This document shows positions 8,747 to 16,899 of a stretch of 33,540 nucleotides of DNA, one piece after another. The notes below the pieces were generated by a model. The model searched no databases. It worked only from the letters and a program-made list of their open reading frames with translations, and was not told the DNA's origin. Source of the stretch: JAUJOE01 sp038252945 (GTDB lineage: Bacteria > Actinomycetota > Actinomycetes > Propionibacteriales > Nocardioidaceae); the NCBI GenBank assembly GCA_038252945.1, contig JBBSHN010000015.1, forward strand, positions 1 to 33,540, in the 5' to 3' direction. The position numbers and the translations under genes are program-made. Numbering within the stretch: the stretch's first letter is position 1; each line of letters opens with the position of its first letter.

Positions 8747-9810
8747 GCAGCGAGGTCCTGTCGGCGCGCCAGCTCACCGTGACCTTCCCGGGTCGAAGTG
8801 GCAGACCGGATGCCCGAGCCGTTGACGGCCTGGACCTTGATCTGGCTCAGGGCGAGATTCTCGCGCTGGTCGGCGAGTCGGGTTGCGGCAAAACAACCCT
8901 CGCGCGAACGCTGTTGGGTCTTGAGACACCGCGTGTGGGGACCGTCTCGTACGCCGGTCAGCCGTTGTCCTACACGAGCCGAGCACTGCGGAAATACCGA
9001 CGTCGCGTCCAGCTGATCCTCCAAGACCCCACCGGCGCTCTCAATCCTCGGCAGAGTGTGTACGAGTCGGTGGCCGAAGGCATTCGGATTCACAAGCTCG
9101 TTGCCGCCCAACGCGGCTCGGGTGAGCAGGTAACCGAGGTCGATCTCGTCGCCCGAGCAATGTCTCGCGCAGGTATGCGCCCACCGGAGCGGTTCTATCT
9201 CAACTATCCGCACCAGCTGTCCGGCGGGCAGCGGCAACGAGTGGTCATCGCCGGTGCGCTGGCCTTGGAGCCGGACGTCTTGGTCGCCGACGAGCCGGTG
9301 TCAAGCCTGGACGCGTCCATCCGCGGCGAGATCTTGGCGTTGTTGCTGCGACTGCGGGAGGAGCTTCGCCTTTCGGTGCTGGTGGTGACCCACGACCTGG
9401 GCCTTGCCTGGAACATCGCCGACCGCATCGCGGTCATGTACCTCGGGCGGATCGTCGAGGTGGGCAGCACCGAGGAGGTGCTGGGCTCGCCGAAGCATCC
9501 TTATACACGGGCGCTGCTCTCCGTGGTCCCAGAGATCGACGAGATCGAGCCCATCGTGCTGCACGGCGAGACGCCGGACCCGGCACGCATCCCCTCGGGC
9601 TGTCGCTTTCACCCGCGGTGCCCCGCCCTGGCGAGCGGTGAAGCAGCGGCAGCCGGGATCGAGAACGACTGCTACGCCAAGACCTTGCCGGTTCTCTTGT
9701 CCGCTGGAGGCCACCCGGCCGCATGCTGGCTGCCCGGTCGGCTACCAGCCATGCAGGAATCCGCGACGTTTCCCCAGCCGCAGGAAGCGTCAGAGGTCGC
9801 CACAAGGTGA
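8743..9810 (+). CDS. ABC transporter ATP-binding protein, DppF/OppF type
   Basis: The 355-residue second ATPase of the transporter has Walker A GESGCGKTT (about 44-52), the DppF-typical 'LILQDPTGALNPRQSVYESV' near 91-110 and signature LSGGQRQRV (159-167). Walker B 'VLVADEPVSSLD' is near 179-190, and the C-terminal oligopeptide domain contains 'GCRFHPRC'. The GTG start at 8743 overlaps the stop of the DppD gene (GTGA). The stop at 9810 lies 10 bp before the oxygenase start, so transport and oxidation genes are in one transcription unit. Confidence 0.94.
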   Translation: MSSEVLSARQLTVTFPGRSGRPDARAVDGLDLDLAQGEILALVGESGCGKTTLARTLLGLETPRVGTVSYAGQPLSYTSRALRKYRRRVQLILQDPTGALNPRQSVYESVAEGIRIHKLVAAQRGSGEQVTEVDLVARAMSRAGMRPPERFYLNYPHQLSGGQRQRVVIAGALALEPDVLVADEPVSSLDASIRGEILALLLRLREELRLSVLVVTHDLGLAWNIADRIAVMYLGRIVEVGSTEEVLGSPKHPYTRALLSVVPEIDEIEPIVLHGETPDPARIPSGCRFHPRCPALASGEAAAAGIENDCYAKTLPVLLSAGGHPAACWLPGRLPAMQESATFPQPQEASEVATR

Positions 9811-9820
9811 GAGAGGCCTG

Positions 9821-10927
9821 ATGGGCACTCTGCAACCCGCCCTTCCGAAGTACATGTACGTCGACCAGGCTCACTTCGAGCAGGAACGCGAGAACGTTCT
9901 GTACCGCAGTTGGTTCTGTGTTGGTCGGACCACTGACCTTTGCCTCGATCAACAGAGTCGGCTGGCAGTTGTCGACGTGGTGGGCGAATCCGTCCTCGTG
10001 ACGAGCGACCGGAAAGGAACCCTGCACGCTGCATACAACGTGTGTCGTCACCGTGGCTCTCAGATAGTGCCAACCACCGACACAGCGACCCAAAGCAGCG
10101 ACGTGAAGGCGTTGCGGTGCCCGTATCACTCGTGGACCTACGACCTCAACGGCAACCTGCTCAAGGCGCCTCACACAGAGGACATCACCGACTTCGACTC
10201 GTCGAGATTTTCGTTGCATCCGGTCGGGGTGAGCAGGTGGGGTGGCTTCGTTTTTGTCCACCTGACCCCGGCGGATGCCTCCCCGCTGAGCGCCGAACTC
10301 GCGCCGTACGCTGAGCGGCTATCTCGCTATCCCGTCGACACACTCGTCACCGGGCTGAGCTTCAGCTACGACGTCGCGGCCAACTACAAGGTGCTCGCCG
10401 AGAACTACAACGAGTGCTATCACTGCGGGCCTGTGCATCCGGAGCTTACGCGGCTGGTTCCGTCCTTCGGCAGCGGAGGTCAGAGCCTTGACTGGGAGGA
10501 CGGTATCCCGCACCGAGACGGCGCCTGGACCTTCACGTTGACGGGCACCACGAACCGCCGTCCCTTCCCGGGTCTGAACGAGGAAGAACGGTCTCGCCAC
10601 AAGGGTGAGCTGATCTACCCCAATCTCTGGCTGTCGTGTGCCGCCGATCATGTCGCCGCCTTTGTTAGCTGGCCGCTTGACTCAGGCCACACCCGCATGC
10701 AGTGCGACGTGTTGTTCGAGCCCGAGGCTGCCGCAGGCACAGGTTTCGATCCGCATGACGCCGGTGACCTGTGGGATCTCGTGAACTCCCAGGACTGGGT
10801 GATCTGCGAGTCGGTGCAGCGCGGCATGAATTCCCGCGCCTACAGCCAAGGATGGTTCGCGCCGATGGAGGACGCGAGCGCTGACATCCGGCGGTGGCTG
10901 CTTCCGCGCCTCCAGGCAGCGCCGTGA
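9821..10927 (+). CDS. Rieske non-heme iron oxygenase alpha subunit (betaine/quaternary-amine type)
   Basis: The 368-residue product has a Rieske [2Fe-2S] domain with ligands Cys75, His77 ('CRHRG'), Cys100 and His103 ('CPYHSW'). The catalytic domain supplies the mononuclear iron site: His201 and His206 in 'ENYNECYHCGPVHPE', and Asp325 in 'QDWVICESVQRGM'. These motifs are closest, by recollection, to the glycine betaine, choline, stachydrine and carnitine oxygenase branch. The spacer between the two Rieske ligand pairs is 22 residues, longer than the common 15-17. The open frame extends further upstream, but the ATG at 9821 begins the recognisable domain and follows GAGAGG. No reductase gene is in the window, so electrons must come from a partner elsewhere. 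Oxidative N-demethylation is inferred from family and neighbours. Confidence 0.9.
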   Translation: MGTLQPALPKYMYVDQAHFEQERENVLYRSWFCVGRTTDLCLDQQSRLAVVDVVGESVLVTSDRKGTLHAAYNVCRHRGSQIVPTTDTATQSSDVKALRCPYHSWTYDLNGNLLKAPHTEDITDFDSSRFSLHPVGVSRWGGFVFVHLTPADASPLSAELAPYAERLSRYPVDTLVTGLSFSYDVAANYKVLAENYNECYHCGPVHPELTRLVPSFGSGGQSLDWEDGIPHRDGAWTFTLTGTTNRRPFPGLNEEERSRHKGELIYPNLWLSCAADHVAAFVSWPLDSGHTRMQCDVLFEPEAAAGTGFDPHDAGDLWDLVNSQDWVICESVQRGMNSRAYSQGWFAPMEDASADIRRWLLPRLQAAP

Positions 10928-12093
10928 CACGTCTGTCGGACCGTTATGAGTACGTCGTCATAGGGCTCGGCGGGCTCGGCAGCGCAGCAGCGTACTTCCT
11001 GGCGAAGCGTGGATGCTCTGTGCTCGGCCTGGAGCAGTTCGAGTTCGCACACTCCCGCGGTGCGTCGCATGACACCTCCCGCATTCTTCGGCACAGCTAC
11101 CACACACCGGAGTACGTCGCGCTGACGTTCGCCGCGTACGACGACTGGGCGATGCTTGAAGTCGACTCCGGCGAGCAGCTGGTGACTCAGGTGGGTGGTC
11201 TCGACCTGTTTCCGCCCGGCGGCGCTATTCCGATCACCGACTACACCACGTCGATGGCGGCGCTAGAAGTCGACTACGAAGAGCTGGACGCCCGCGATGT
11301 GCGTCGGCGTTGGCCGCAGCTCGCCCTTCCCGCCGACACAGTAGGTCTGTTCCAGCAGCGCGCCTCGATAGTGCCGGCGGCGCGCGGAACTGCTGCTCTG
11401 CGCGCTCAGGCGCGCCGGTTCGGAGCGACCTTGGTGGATCGAACGGCGGTGGAGCGCATAGAGGCGGCCGACGATGTAGCGGTCGTGCGGGTCCTTGGAC
11501 AAACGATACGAGCTCGTCGCGTCATTGTCTGCGCGGACGCGTGGACTCGCGACCTGATGCTTCCCCTCGGCGTCGATCTGCCGCTCATTGTGACCTTGGA
11601 GCAGGTGACGTACTTCTCCCCTCCCGATCCCGCCCCGTTTCGGCCCGGCCGCCTGCCGCTGTGGATCTGGATGGACGACCCGTCCTTTTACGGCTTCCCC
11701 TGCTACGGCGAACCGACGGTGAAGGCCGCTCGCGACTGCAGCGGCATAACCGTCACAGCGGAGAACCGACCGTTCGACGCCGACCCGGAACGGTTGAAGG
11801 AGCTGAGCGAGTTCATGGCCGTCACCCTGCCCGGCAGCGGGCCGGCGGTACGCTCGAAGACCTGCCTGTACACGCTTCCGCCCGACCGCGACTTCGTGCT
11901 GGATGCCGTGCCGGGAGCGGGAGCCGTTCTCGTCGGACTCGGGGCCGGGCACGGGTTCAAGTTCGCGCCGACCTTCGGTCGACTGCTCAGTGAGCTGGCG
12001 TGCACCGGGGAGACCAGCGCTGATGTCACCAGCTTTGCGCTCGACCGCGAGGCCCTCACATGCTCGGACTATCCGGTCAACTGGCTGGTATGA
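10924..12093 (+). CDS. FAD-dependent oxidoreductase of the monomeric sarcosine oxidase/N-methyltryptophan oxidase family
   Basis: The 389-residue flavoenzyme has an N-terminal dinucleotide fold 'VVIGLGGLGSAAAYFLAKRG' (11-30), the family segment 'SRILRHSYHTPEYVALTFAAYDDW', and Cys314 in 'SKTCLYTLPPDRDFVLD'. Cys314 is the equivalent of the cysteine that holds FAD covalently in Bacillus sarcosine oxidase (Cys315). 'GAGHGFKFAP' closes the active site. Lys267 matches the catalytic Lys265. The position of active-site His269 is Asp271 here, so the substrate may not be plain sarcosine. The GTG start overlaps the oxygenase stop (GTGA). Together the two enzymes could remove successive N-methyl groups. 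The 3' end overlaps the convergent TetR gene by 25 bp. Confidence 0.9.
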   Translation: MTRLSDRYEYVVIGLGGLGSAAAYFLAKRGCSVLGLEQFEFAHSRGASHDTSRILRHSYHTPEYVALTFAAYDDWAMLEVDSGEQLVTQVGGLDLFPPGGAIPITDYTTSMAALEVDYEELDARDVRRRWPQLALPADTVGLFQQRASIVPAARGTAALRAQARRFGATLVDRTAVERIEAADDVAVVRVLGQTIRARRVIVCADAWTRDLMLPLGVDLPLIVTLEQVTYFSPPDPAPFRPGRLPLWIWMDDPSFYGFPCYGEPTVKAARDCSGITVTAENRPFDADPERLKELSEFMAVTLPGSGPAVRSKTCLYTLPPDRDFVLDAVPGAGAVLVGLGAGHGFKFAPTFGRLLSELACTGETSADVTSFALDREALTCSDYPVNWLV

Positions 12094-12698
12094 GGAGACG
12101 CTGCGAGTCTGCGTCGGTCGATGCCGATCTCGTCGGCCGTCGCGCTGCGCACCCACGCCTGCAGCTGCTGGCGGCTGACCGTGTCGTAGATCAGCGCCGC
12201 AACGGAGAGGCCATCGAGCAGTGCGCCGATGCGGGTGACAGCGCTGGCCGGATCCGAACACGAGAAGTCTCCCGACCGGACGCCGTCGGTGATCACCTCC
12301 TCGAGCGCGTCCCGCCAGCGTTGGTCGAGCATGCGCAGTGAAGCGCTGATCGACGGTGCGCGCAGAGCTGTCGACCAGGCTTCGATCCACAGAGTCCAGC
12401 CGTGCGCCGGACCGGTAGGGCCGTACTGGCTCAACACCTCTCGAAGCCGCTCGACCGGGTCACCCGGGCGGGCGAGTGCCTTGTCGAGCTGGTCTGCATC
12501 CCTGACTACGGCGTACTCAAGGGCTTGGACGAGCAGCGCGTCCTTGGTCGCGTAGTGATAGAAAACGAGGCCGGAGCTCACGCCGAGCGCCCGAGCCACA
12601 TCAGCAACCCGCAAAGACGCCATGCCGCTTCGCTCGATTTCGGCGATGGTGGCAACCAGGATCTCCTCCCGGCGTACCTCCACCTTCTGTCTTCTCAC
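12069..12698 (-). CDS. TetR/AcrR family transcriptional regulator (BetI-like)
   Basis: The 209-residue regulator has an N-terminal helix-turn-helix at about residues 12-55 ('ILVATIAEIERSGMASLRVADVARALGVSSGLVFYHYATKD', quoted here as consecutive short motifs: ILVATIAEIE, RVADVARALG, VSSGLVFYHY). The ligand-binding C-terminal domain carries 'WTLWIEAWSTALR', resembling the BetI-type effector domain. The start is GTG at 12698, 17 bp after the stop of the S15 hydrolase gene, so it is the last gene of the S58-S15-TetR operon. An upstream in-frame start would overlap that gene. It is the only regulator in the catabolic region and probably represses the facing operons until a pathway substrate binds. 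No operator was identified. Confidence 0.9.
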   Translation of the reverse strand: MRRQKVEVRREEILVATIAEIERSGMASLRVADVARALGVSSGLVFYHYATKDALLVQALEYAVVRDADQLDKALARPGDPVERLREVLSQYGPTGPAHGWTLWIEAWSTALRAPSISASLRMLDQRWRDALEEVITDGVRSGDFSCSDPASAVTRIGALLDGLSVAALIYDTVSRQQLQAWVRSATADEIGIDRRRLAASPHTSQLTG

Positions 12699-12715
12699 GC
12701 TGTGACCGCCGCTGC

Positions 12716-14692
12716 TCAAGGCTTGATCCGGTCGAGGCGGGGAATGGTCTCCTGCCAGTGGCGGGTGCCGACGGTGCGCCAACCGTCGGGACCGGCCTCC
12801 TGGGCCAGCAGGTCGATCGTGATCTCGAAGGTATCCGCCGACATCGCGACGTCGAGGGTTCCCTTCGTGGACACGTCAACCTCGGGCCAACGGATGCAGA
12901 ACGTGGCCTCCGCCGCGGCGCTCTGTTCGAGAGTCGTGGTGTCGACGGTGACCCGTCCGCTGTAGTGCTCGGTTGCCTGGCCGTCATACGGGACGTCGTA
13001 GGTCGATCCGTGGTCGATGACGCACGCCGTCACCCCCGCGAGCACGTCCCGCTCCTGCCGCCAGGTCACCCCGGTCGGCTTCTCACCCGACCTCCCTAAG
13101 GAAGTGAGCGCTGGCGGGTCGAATGGCGGGCTCCCGGTGTACTCGGGCAGGAGCAACTCCCCACCGTGCACTTTGAAGCTGACGGGGTTCGGCGGCGCAG
13201 CGGTGTTCGGCCAGTCCGCGCCCGCCACCGAGAGCCGCAGCCGCTGGCCCTGCGCGAACGCGTACGCGCAGGCGTCAAGCTCGACCTCGACGTCGTACAC
13301 CTCCCCCCGGGCGAGCGGCTCCACCGAGCCGTAGCCCGCGCGACAGCCCAGGTTGAGCGCCCCTCGGCTGACGAGTGCCGAAGCTCCGTCATCGAACACG
13401 TCGCAGAGCTTGACCGACAGATACGCCGACGGGGCATCTGCACTGATGCGCAACCGCACGCCGGGATGCCCCAGCAGGGTGATCGCGCCCGCGTCCCACT
13501 CCCACGTGAGCGATGCAGCGTCGTCGTACCGCAGATCGGCACTCTGCCCCCACGGCAGGTGGCCTGCGCAGTCGATCCACGCGTCCACGCCAACATCCGC
13601 CCTGACCTGGTACGTCGGCTTGGCTTCAAGGTCGCGGGTCACCATCTGCACGCGAGGCGTCGGCCACTGTTCTCGGATCCAGACGCCGCCAGACTCATCG
13701 AGGACTGGTGAAGGCCGCGTCGACGTGCGCACGAAGCAGGTGACGCTTGGACGATGGTCGCTGAGCCCGTCGTCGACGCCGTTGTCGATCCCGCGTAGCC
13801 ATCGGTCCCACCACGCCACCATTTCCGGCAGCGAATCGATCCGCGGCCCGGGAAGCGACGTGTCAGTCGCCGCGTGCGCCCAAGGCCCCGCCAGCAACCG
13901 ATGCGGTACGCCGTGTGCGCTCAGCTGCTGCATCATGCGGAACGAGTTGTTGCGATAGCCGTCGGCCCAGCCGGCGATGATCATCGTCGGACAGGTGATG
14001 CGGTCGTACGCCGGGCGCACGGACCCGTGCCGCCAGTAGGGCCCGTCGAGCTGCTCGTGCAGCCAAGTCAAAAGCCAAGGCTCCGCGGTGTCGATTCGCC
14101 GCACCCACTCGTCGCGCCATGCCTCTCCCCACACCGCCGGCACCGGAGGAAGGGCATTCATCGGTGTCATGAAGGAGCAGTAGTCGACAAGGTCGAGCAC
14201 CTTGAGGACACCGCCGCGGTAGTGCACGTCGTCTGTGTAGCGGTCGTCGGTTCCGTAAATCGCGATGATCGCCTTGAGCTGGTCAGGCTGCTCGCAGGCC
14301 ATCTGGAGGGAGTTGAACGCCGAGTACGAGGTGCCGTACATCCCAAGACTGCCGTCGCACCACTCCTGACCTGCGAGCCAAGCCAGCACAGCAGCGAGAT
14401 CGCGCTGCTCGCGCGGCGGGTACTCATCGGTGGCGTCACCGCCGGAAGAGCCGGTTCCGCGAAGATCGAGCCGGCACACTGCGTACCCGTGGTCATCGCG
14501 CAGTCGGACGTAGTCCGGCCGGTACGACGCCGTCAGGTCGTCCTTGCGGTAGGGCAGAGCCTCCAGGATGCACGGCTGCGGGGCCGCGCTGTATCTACCT
14601 TCCGGAAGGTAGAGCGTCGCCGAGAGCGAGACGCCGTCGTCCATGGGGACCCTCACCTCGCGGCAGCGAGGATCCACGTCGGGCCGGTTCAC
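12716..14692 (-). CDS. CocE/NonD-type hydrolase of the X-Pro dipeptidyl-peptidase S15 family
   Basis: The 658-residue hydrolase has an alpha/beta-hydrolase core with triad Ser122 (in 'MYGTSYSAFNS'), Asp244 (in 'AGWADGYRNN') and His273 (in 'AGPWAHA'), spaced as in cocaine esterase CocE. The C-terminal jelly-roll domain of the S15 group starts near residue 330, with 'YLSVKLCDVFDDGAS' and 'GQRLRLSVAGADWPN'. No signal peptide is visible, so it is probably cytosolic. Family members cleave either esters/amides of bulky substrates or X-Pro dipeptides, and sequence alone does not decide. The GTG start at 14692 overlaps the S58 stop (GTGA), coupling the two hydrolases. Confidence 0.9.
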   Translation of the reverse strand: MNRPDVDPRCREVRVPMDDGVSLSATLYLPEGRYSAAPQPCILEALPYRKDDLTASYRPDYVRLRDDHGYAVCRLDLRGTGSSGGDATDEYPPREQRDLAAVLAWLAGQEWCDGSLGMYGTSYSAFNSLQMACEQPDQLKAIIAIYGTDDRYTDDVHYRGGVLKVLDLVDYCSFMTPMNALPPVPAVWGEAWRDEWVRRIDTAEPWLLTWLHEQLDGPYWRHGSVRPAYDRITCPTMIIAGWADGYRNNSFRMMQQLSAHGVPHRLLAGPWAHAATDTSLPGPRIDSLPEMVAWWDRWLRGIDNGVDDGLSDHRPSVTCFVRTSTRPSPVLDESGGVWIREQWPTPRVQMVTRDLEAKPTYQVRADVGVDAWIDCAGHLPWGQSADLRYDDAASLTWEWDAGAITLLGHPGVRLRISADAPSAYLSVKLCDVFDDGASALVSRGALNLGCRAGYGSVEPLARGEVYDVEVELDACAYAFAQGQRLRLSVAGADWPNTAAPPNPVSFKVHGGELLLPEYTGSPPFDPPALTSLGRSGEKPTGVTWRQERDVLAGVTACVIDHGSTYDVPYDGQATEHYSGRVTVDTTTLEQSAAAEATFCIRWPEVDVSTKGTLDVAMSADTFEITIDLLAQEAGPDGWRTVGTRHWQETIPRLDRIKP

Positions 14693-15786
14693 GTGCCGAC
14701 TGCGTTGTGGTGCTGCAGCAGCTCGAGAACTTCGTCGACCGGCAGCCCCAACGACGTGTTTCCCGACCGGCCAACGACGGTCGAGGAGTTGAAAATGGAG
14801 TTGAGCACGGCCTCTTCGCTCGCCTCCACCACCGCAGAGAACAGCTGGTCGAAGGCCCGTCCCGCTACCAGGGCCGTCGACGTGCTCCGGCCCTCCCGAC
14901 TCACACGCACGCCGGTTGAGGTTGCCATGAAGATCTCACCGCTGCCGTGCTGGGCGACTGAACCGGTGCGAGCAAGCCCGAGGCCGACCCGGCGCGCCAA
15001 CCGCGAGCATCCCGCACCGTCGACCGGCGCGTCGGTCACGACGAGTCCGATGCACGAACCTGCCGGAGGAGGCGAGGCTGATTCGGGGTCTCCCTCGACG
15101 GGGGGCAGCAGTCGCCCGACTGGCACGCCGGACACGGTCAGCTGCTGCCGCCTACCGAAGTTGGTCATTAGCAGCACTCCCACCGTGTGACCGTCCGGTG
15201 TGACCCGTGACGCCGTACCGATGCCGCCCTTAAACCCCAGGCAGCTCATCCCGCTGCCCGAACCGACGGCGCCTTCGTCCGGCGGGAAATCGGTACCGAC
15301 CGAGGCATCGGCGGCCTCCCACGCTCGCACGACGTCGTCTCGGCTCACCTGCATGCGTCGAGCGTCGTTCAGGAACGAGTCATCGCACTCGGCAACCACC
15401 GGAATGATGAAGTCCTCAGCGACATCCGGGAACCGCTCGAGCATCAGCTCGCAGGCAGCGTCGTACACACGGCCCAACTGCAAGGTTGAGGTCAGGAACA
15501 CCGGTGTCTCGAGCGTCCCCCATTCGCCCGCGGTGATGAATCCGGTGCACTCTCCCGCCCCGTTGAGCACAGCGCCACCGGCCGGGAGCATCTGGTGAAA
15601 GGGGTCGTCCCGCAGCCGAACGACGGTCACACCGGTGCGAGCAACTCCTCGCCCATCAGGAGGGTCCGGTTCATCGCGCCAGACCGTCGCATGGCCGACG
15701 CCCACACCGTCGACATCCAACACAGAGTTCGTGGGTCCCGACGGCAGCGACCCGATACTGATTTGCAAGTCAGTAAGCCGTGGCAT
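14689..15786 (-). CDS. P1/S58 family aminopeptidase (DmpA/beta-peptidyl aminopeptidase type)
   Basis: The 365-residue protein is an N-terminal-nucleophile hydrolase that should cleave itself into two chains. The expected cut is at Gly243-Ser244 ('AGSCIGLVVTDAP'), making Ser244 the nucleophile. Family landmarks are 'TNSVLDVDGVGVGHATV' near 19-35, 'SGMSCLGFKGGIGTASR' near 178-194, 'GVPVGRLLPP' and 'RLARRVGLGLARTGS' near 262-276. Relatives remove N-terminal D-Ala, L- or beta-amino acids from amides and esters. The ATG at 15786 was preferred over one at 15804 because AGGA lies 7 nt upstream. It heads the S58-S15-TetR operon and diverges from the deacetylase gene with 48 bp between starts. Confidence 0.91.
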   Translation of the reverse strand: MPRLTDLQISIGSLPSGPTNSVLDVDGVGVGHATVWRDEPDPPDGRGVARTGVTVVRLRDDPFHQMLPAGGAVLNGAGECTGFITAGEWGTLETPVFLTSTLQLGRVYDAACELMLERFPDVAEDFIIPVVAECDDSFLNDARRMQVSRDDVVRAWEAADASVGTDFPPDEGAVGSGSGMSCLGFKGGIGTASRVTPDGHTVGVLLMTNFGRRQQLTVSGVPVGRLLPPVEGDPESASPPPAGSCIGLVVTDAPVDGAGCSRLARRVGLGLARTGSVAQHGSGEIFMATSTGVRVSREGRSTSTALVAGRAFDQLFSAVVEASEEAVLNSIFNSSTVVGRSGNTSLGLPVDEVLELLQHHNAVGT

Positions 15787-15834
15787 GATCAGATCCTGCC
15801 GCATCAGGTTGCCAAGCGGAATGGAGCCCAGTCG
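15787..15834. promoter_or_regulatory. Divergent intergenic region between S58 and deacetylase genes
   Basis: These 48 bp separate two divergent start codons and hold both ribosome binding sites: AGGA 7 nt before the minus ATG and GGAG 8 nt before the plus ATG. The promoters must overlap here or lie inside the opposite gene, so shared regulation, for example by the TetR protein, is plausible. I see no clear palindrome or -35/-10 pair. Confidence 0.35.
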
Positions 15835-16884
15835 ATGATTCCGGTGGTGTGGTCCGTGGCCACAAAACTGCACAGACCGGAGCGCGAGGTCTGGATCGGC
15901 ATGCCGCTGGACGGCTCAGAGCTTCCCGAACGCGTGACCGCGATCGAGCAGGCGCTACGGGCAGCCAACCATCCCTTCCTCAAGGCGGAGCAGCACTTGG
16001 AGGAGGCGCTGGAGACGGTGCACGCACCGGAACTGGTGCGGCATCTAGCGACGGCGTACGACGCCTGGCTCGGCGGTGGCTTCGTCGAACACGGACAAGA
16101 CCGAGTGGTTCCCTACTTCTTCCCGACCGCGGCAATGCTTGGTCCGATTCCGGCGACGCGTGCCAGCTCTGTCCACGCCAGGGCGGGCGAGTTCTGCTAC
16201 GACACGATGACCACTGTCGGCCCCGGAAGCTGGGAGGCGATCAGGGCGGCGGCGGACTGCGCGCTCACGGCAGCGGAGCTGGTGCTCGACGGACGAGCGA
16301 CCCAGACGTACGCCTTGTGCCGCCCCCCCGGACACCACGTCACGAAAGGCGCCCACGGCGGATCGTGTTACCTCAACAACGCCGCGCTCGCGGCGCAACG
16401 GCTGGTGTCCGGCGGCCACGAGCGCGTGGCGGTGATCGACGTCGACGCCCATCACGGCAACGGCACCGCCGCGATCTTCTATGAGCGTCCGGACGTCTTC
16501 TACGGATCGGTGCACGTCGACCCGGGAGCGGGGTGGTTCCCGCACGTAGTGGGCCATGCGACAGAGACCGGAGCCGGCGCGGGCACCGGCACAACGCTCA
16601 ACGTCCCCCTCGCTCCTGGCAGTGGCGACATGCCGTTCCTTCAGGGGGTACAGGCACTGGCAGAAGCAGCGCACGAACGAGGCTCGACGGCGCTAGTCGT
16701 GTCGCTCGGAGTCGACGCCGCCTCCGATGATCCGGAGAGCCCCCTCGAGGTGACACTGGACGGCTACCGGGAGGCGGGCACGCTACTACTGGGCCAGCTG
16801 GCGCTGCCCTCCGTCGTCGTTCAGGAGGGCGGGTACCACCTTCCGACGCTCGGCGCTCTAGTCAGCGCTTTCGTCGCCGGCTGA
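15835..16884 (+). CDS. Histone deacetylase/acetylpolyamine amidohydrolase superfamily enzyme
   Basis: The 349-residue zinc amidohydrolase has tandem His167-His168 in 'CRPPGHHVTKGAHGG', zinc ligands Asp204 and His206 in 'VIDVDAHHGNGT', and Asp294 in 'LGVDAASDDP'. The transition-state Tyr is 334 in 'QEGGYHLPTLG'. All catalytic positions are present, so it should be active. Bacterial relatives deacetylate acetylpolyamines or other N-acylated amines. Unlike many relatives, the Asp294 motif reads D-A-A rather than D-A-H. The ATG at 15835 has GGAG 8 nt upstream; the longer in-frame reading would overlap the S58 coding region. Given the neighbours, it probably removes an acyl group from an amine imported by the ABC system. 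Confidence 0.9.
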   Translation: MIPVVWSVATKLHRPEREVWIGMPLDGSELPERVTAIEQALRAANHPFLKAEQHLEEALETVHAPELVRHLATAYDAWLGGGFVEHGQDRVVPYFFPTAAMLGPIPATRASSVHARAGEFCYDTMTTVGPGSWEAIRAAADCALTAAELVLDGRATQTYALCRPPGHHVTKGAHGGSCYLNNAALAAQRLVSGGHERVAVIDVDAHHGNGTAAIFYERPDVFYGSVHVDPGAGWFPHVVGHATETGAGAGTGTTLNVPLAPGSGDMPFLQGVQALAEAAHERGSTALVVSLGVDAASDDPESPLEVTLDGYREAGTLLLGQLALPSVVVQEGGYHLPTLGALVSAFVAG

Positions 16885-16899
16885 GCTTTTCGCCTCAGC
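16880..16899 (+). terminator. Small hairpin at the end of the deacetylase gene
   Basis: GCTGAG (16880-16885) pairs with CTCAGC (16894-16899) around an 8-nt loop. The stem overlaps the stop codon and is followed by a moderately T-rich stretch (TTGCTTGCT). It lies between convergent genes. The 6-bp stem makes it a weak call. Confidence 0.3.

Noticed and set aside
11263..12390. 375-codon minus-strand frame opposite the flavin oxidase gene
   Set aside because: It covers both the oxidase gene and part of the TetR gene in another frame and gives an Arg/Gly-rich product without motifs.
13874..15190. 438-codon plus-strand frame opposite the S15 and S58 genes
   Set aside because: It spans two recognised genes in antisense; the translation has no domain and high Arg/Pro content, typical of GC-rich shadow frames.
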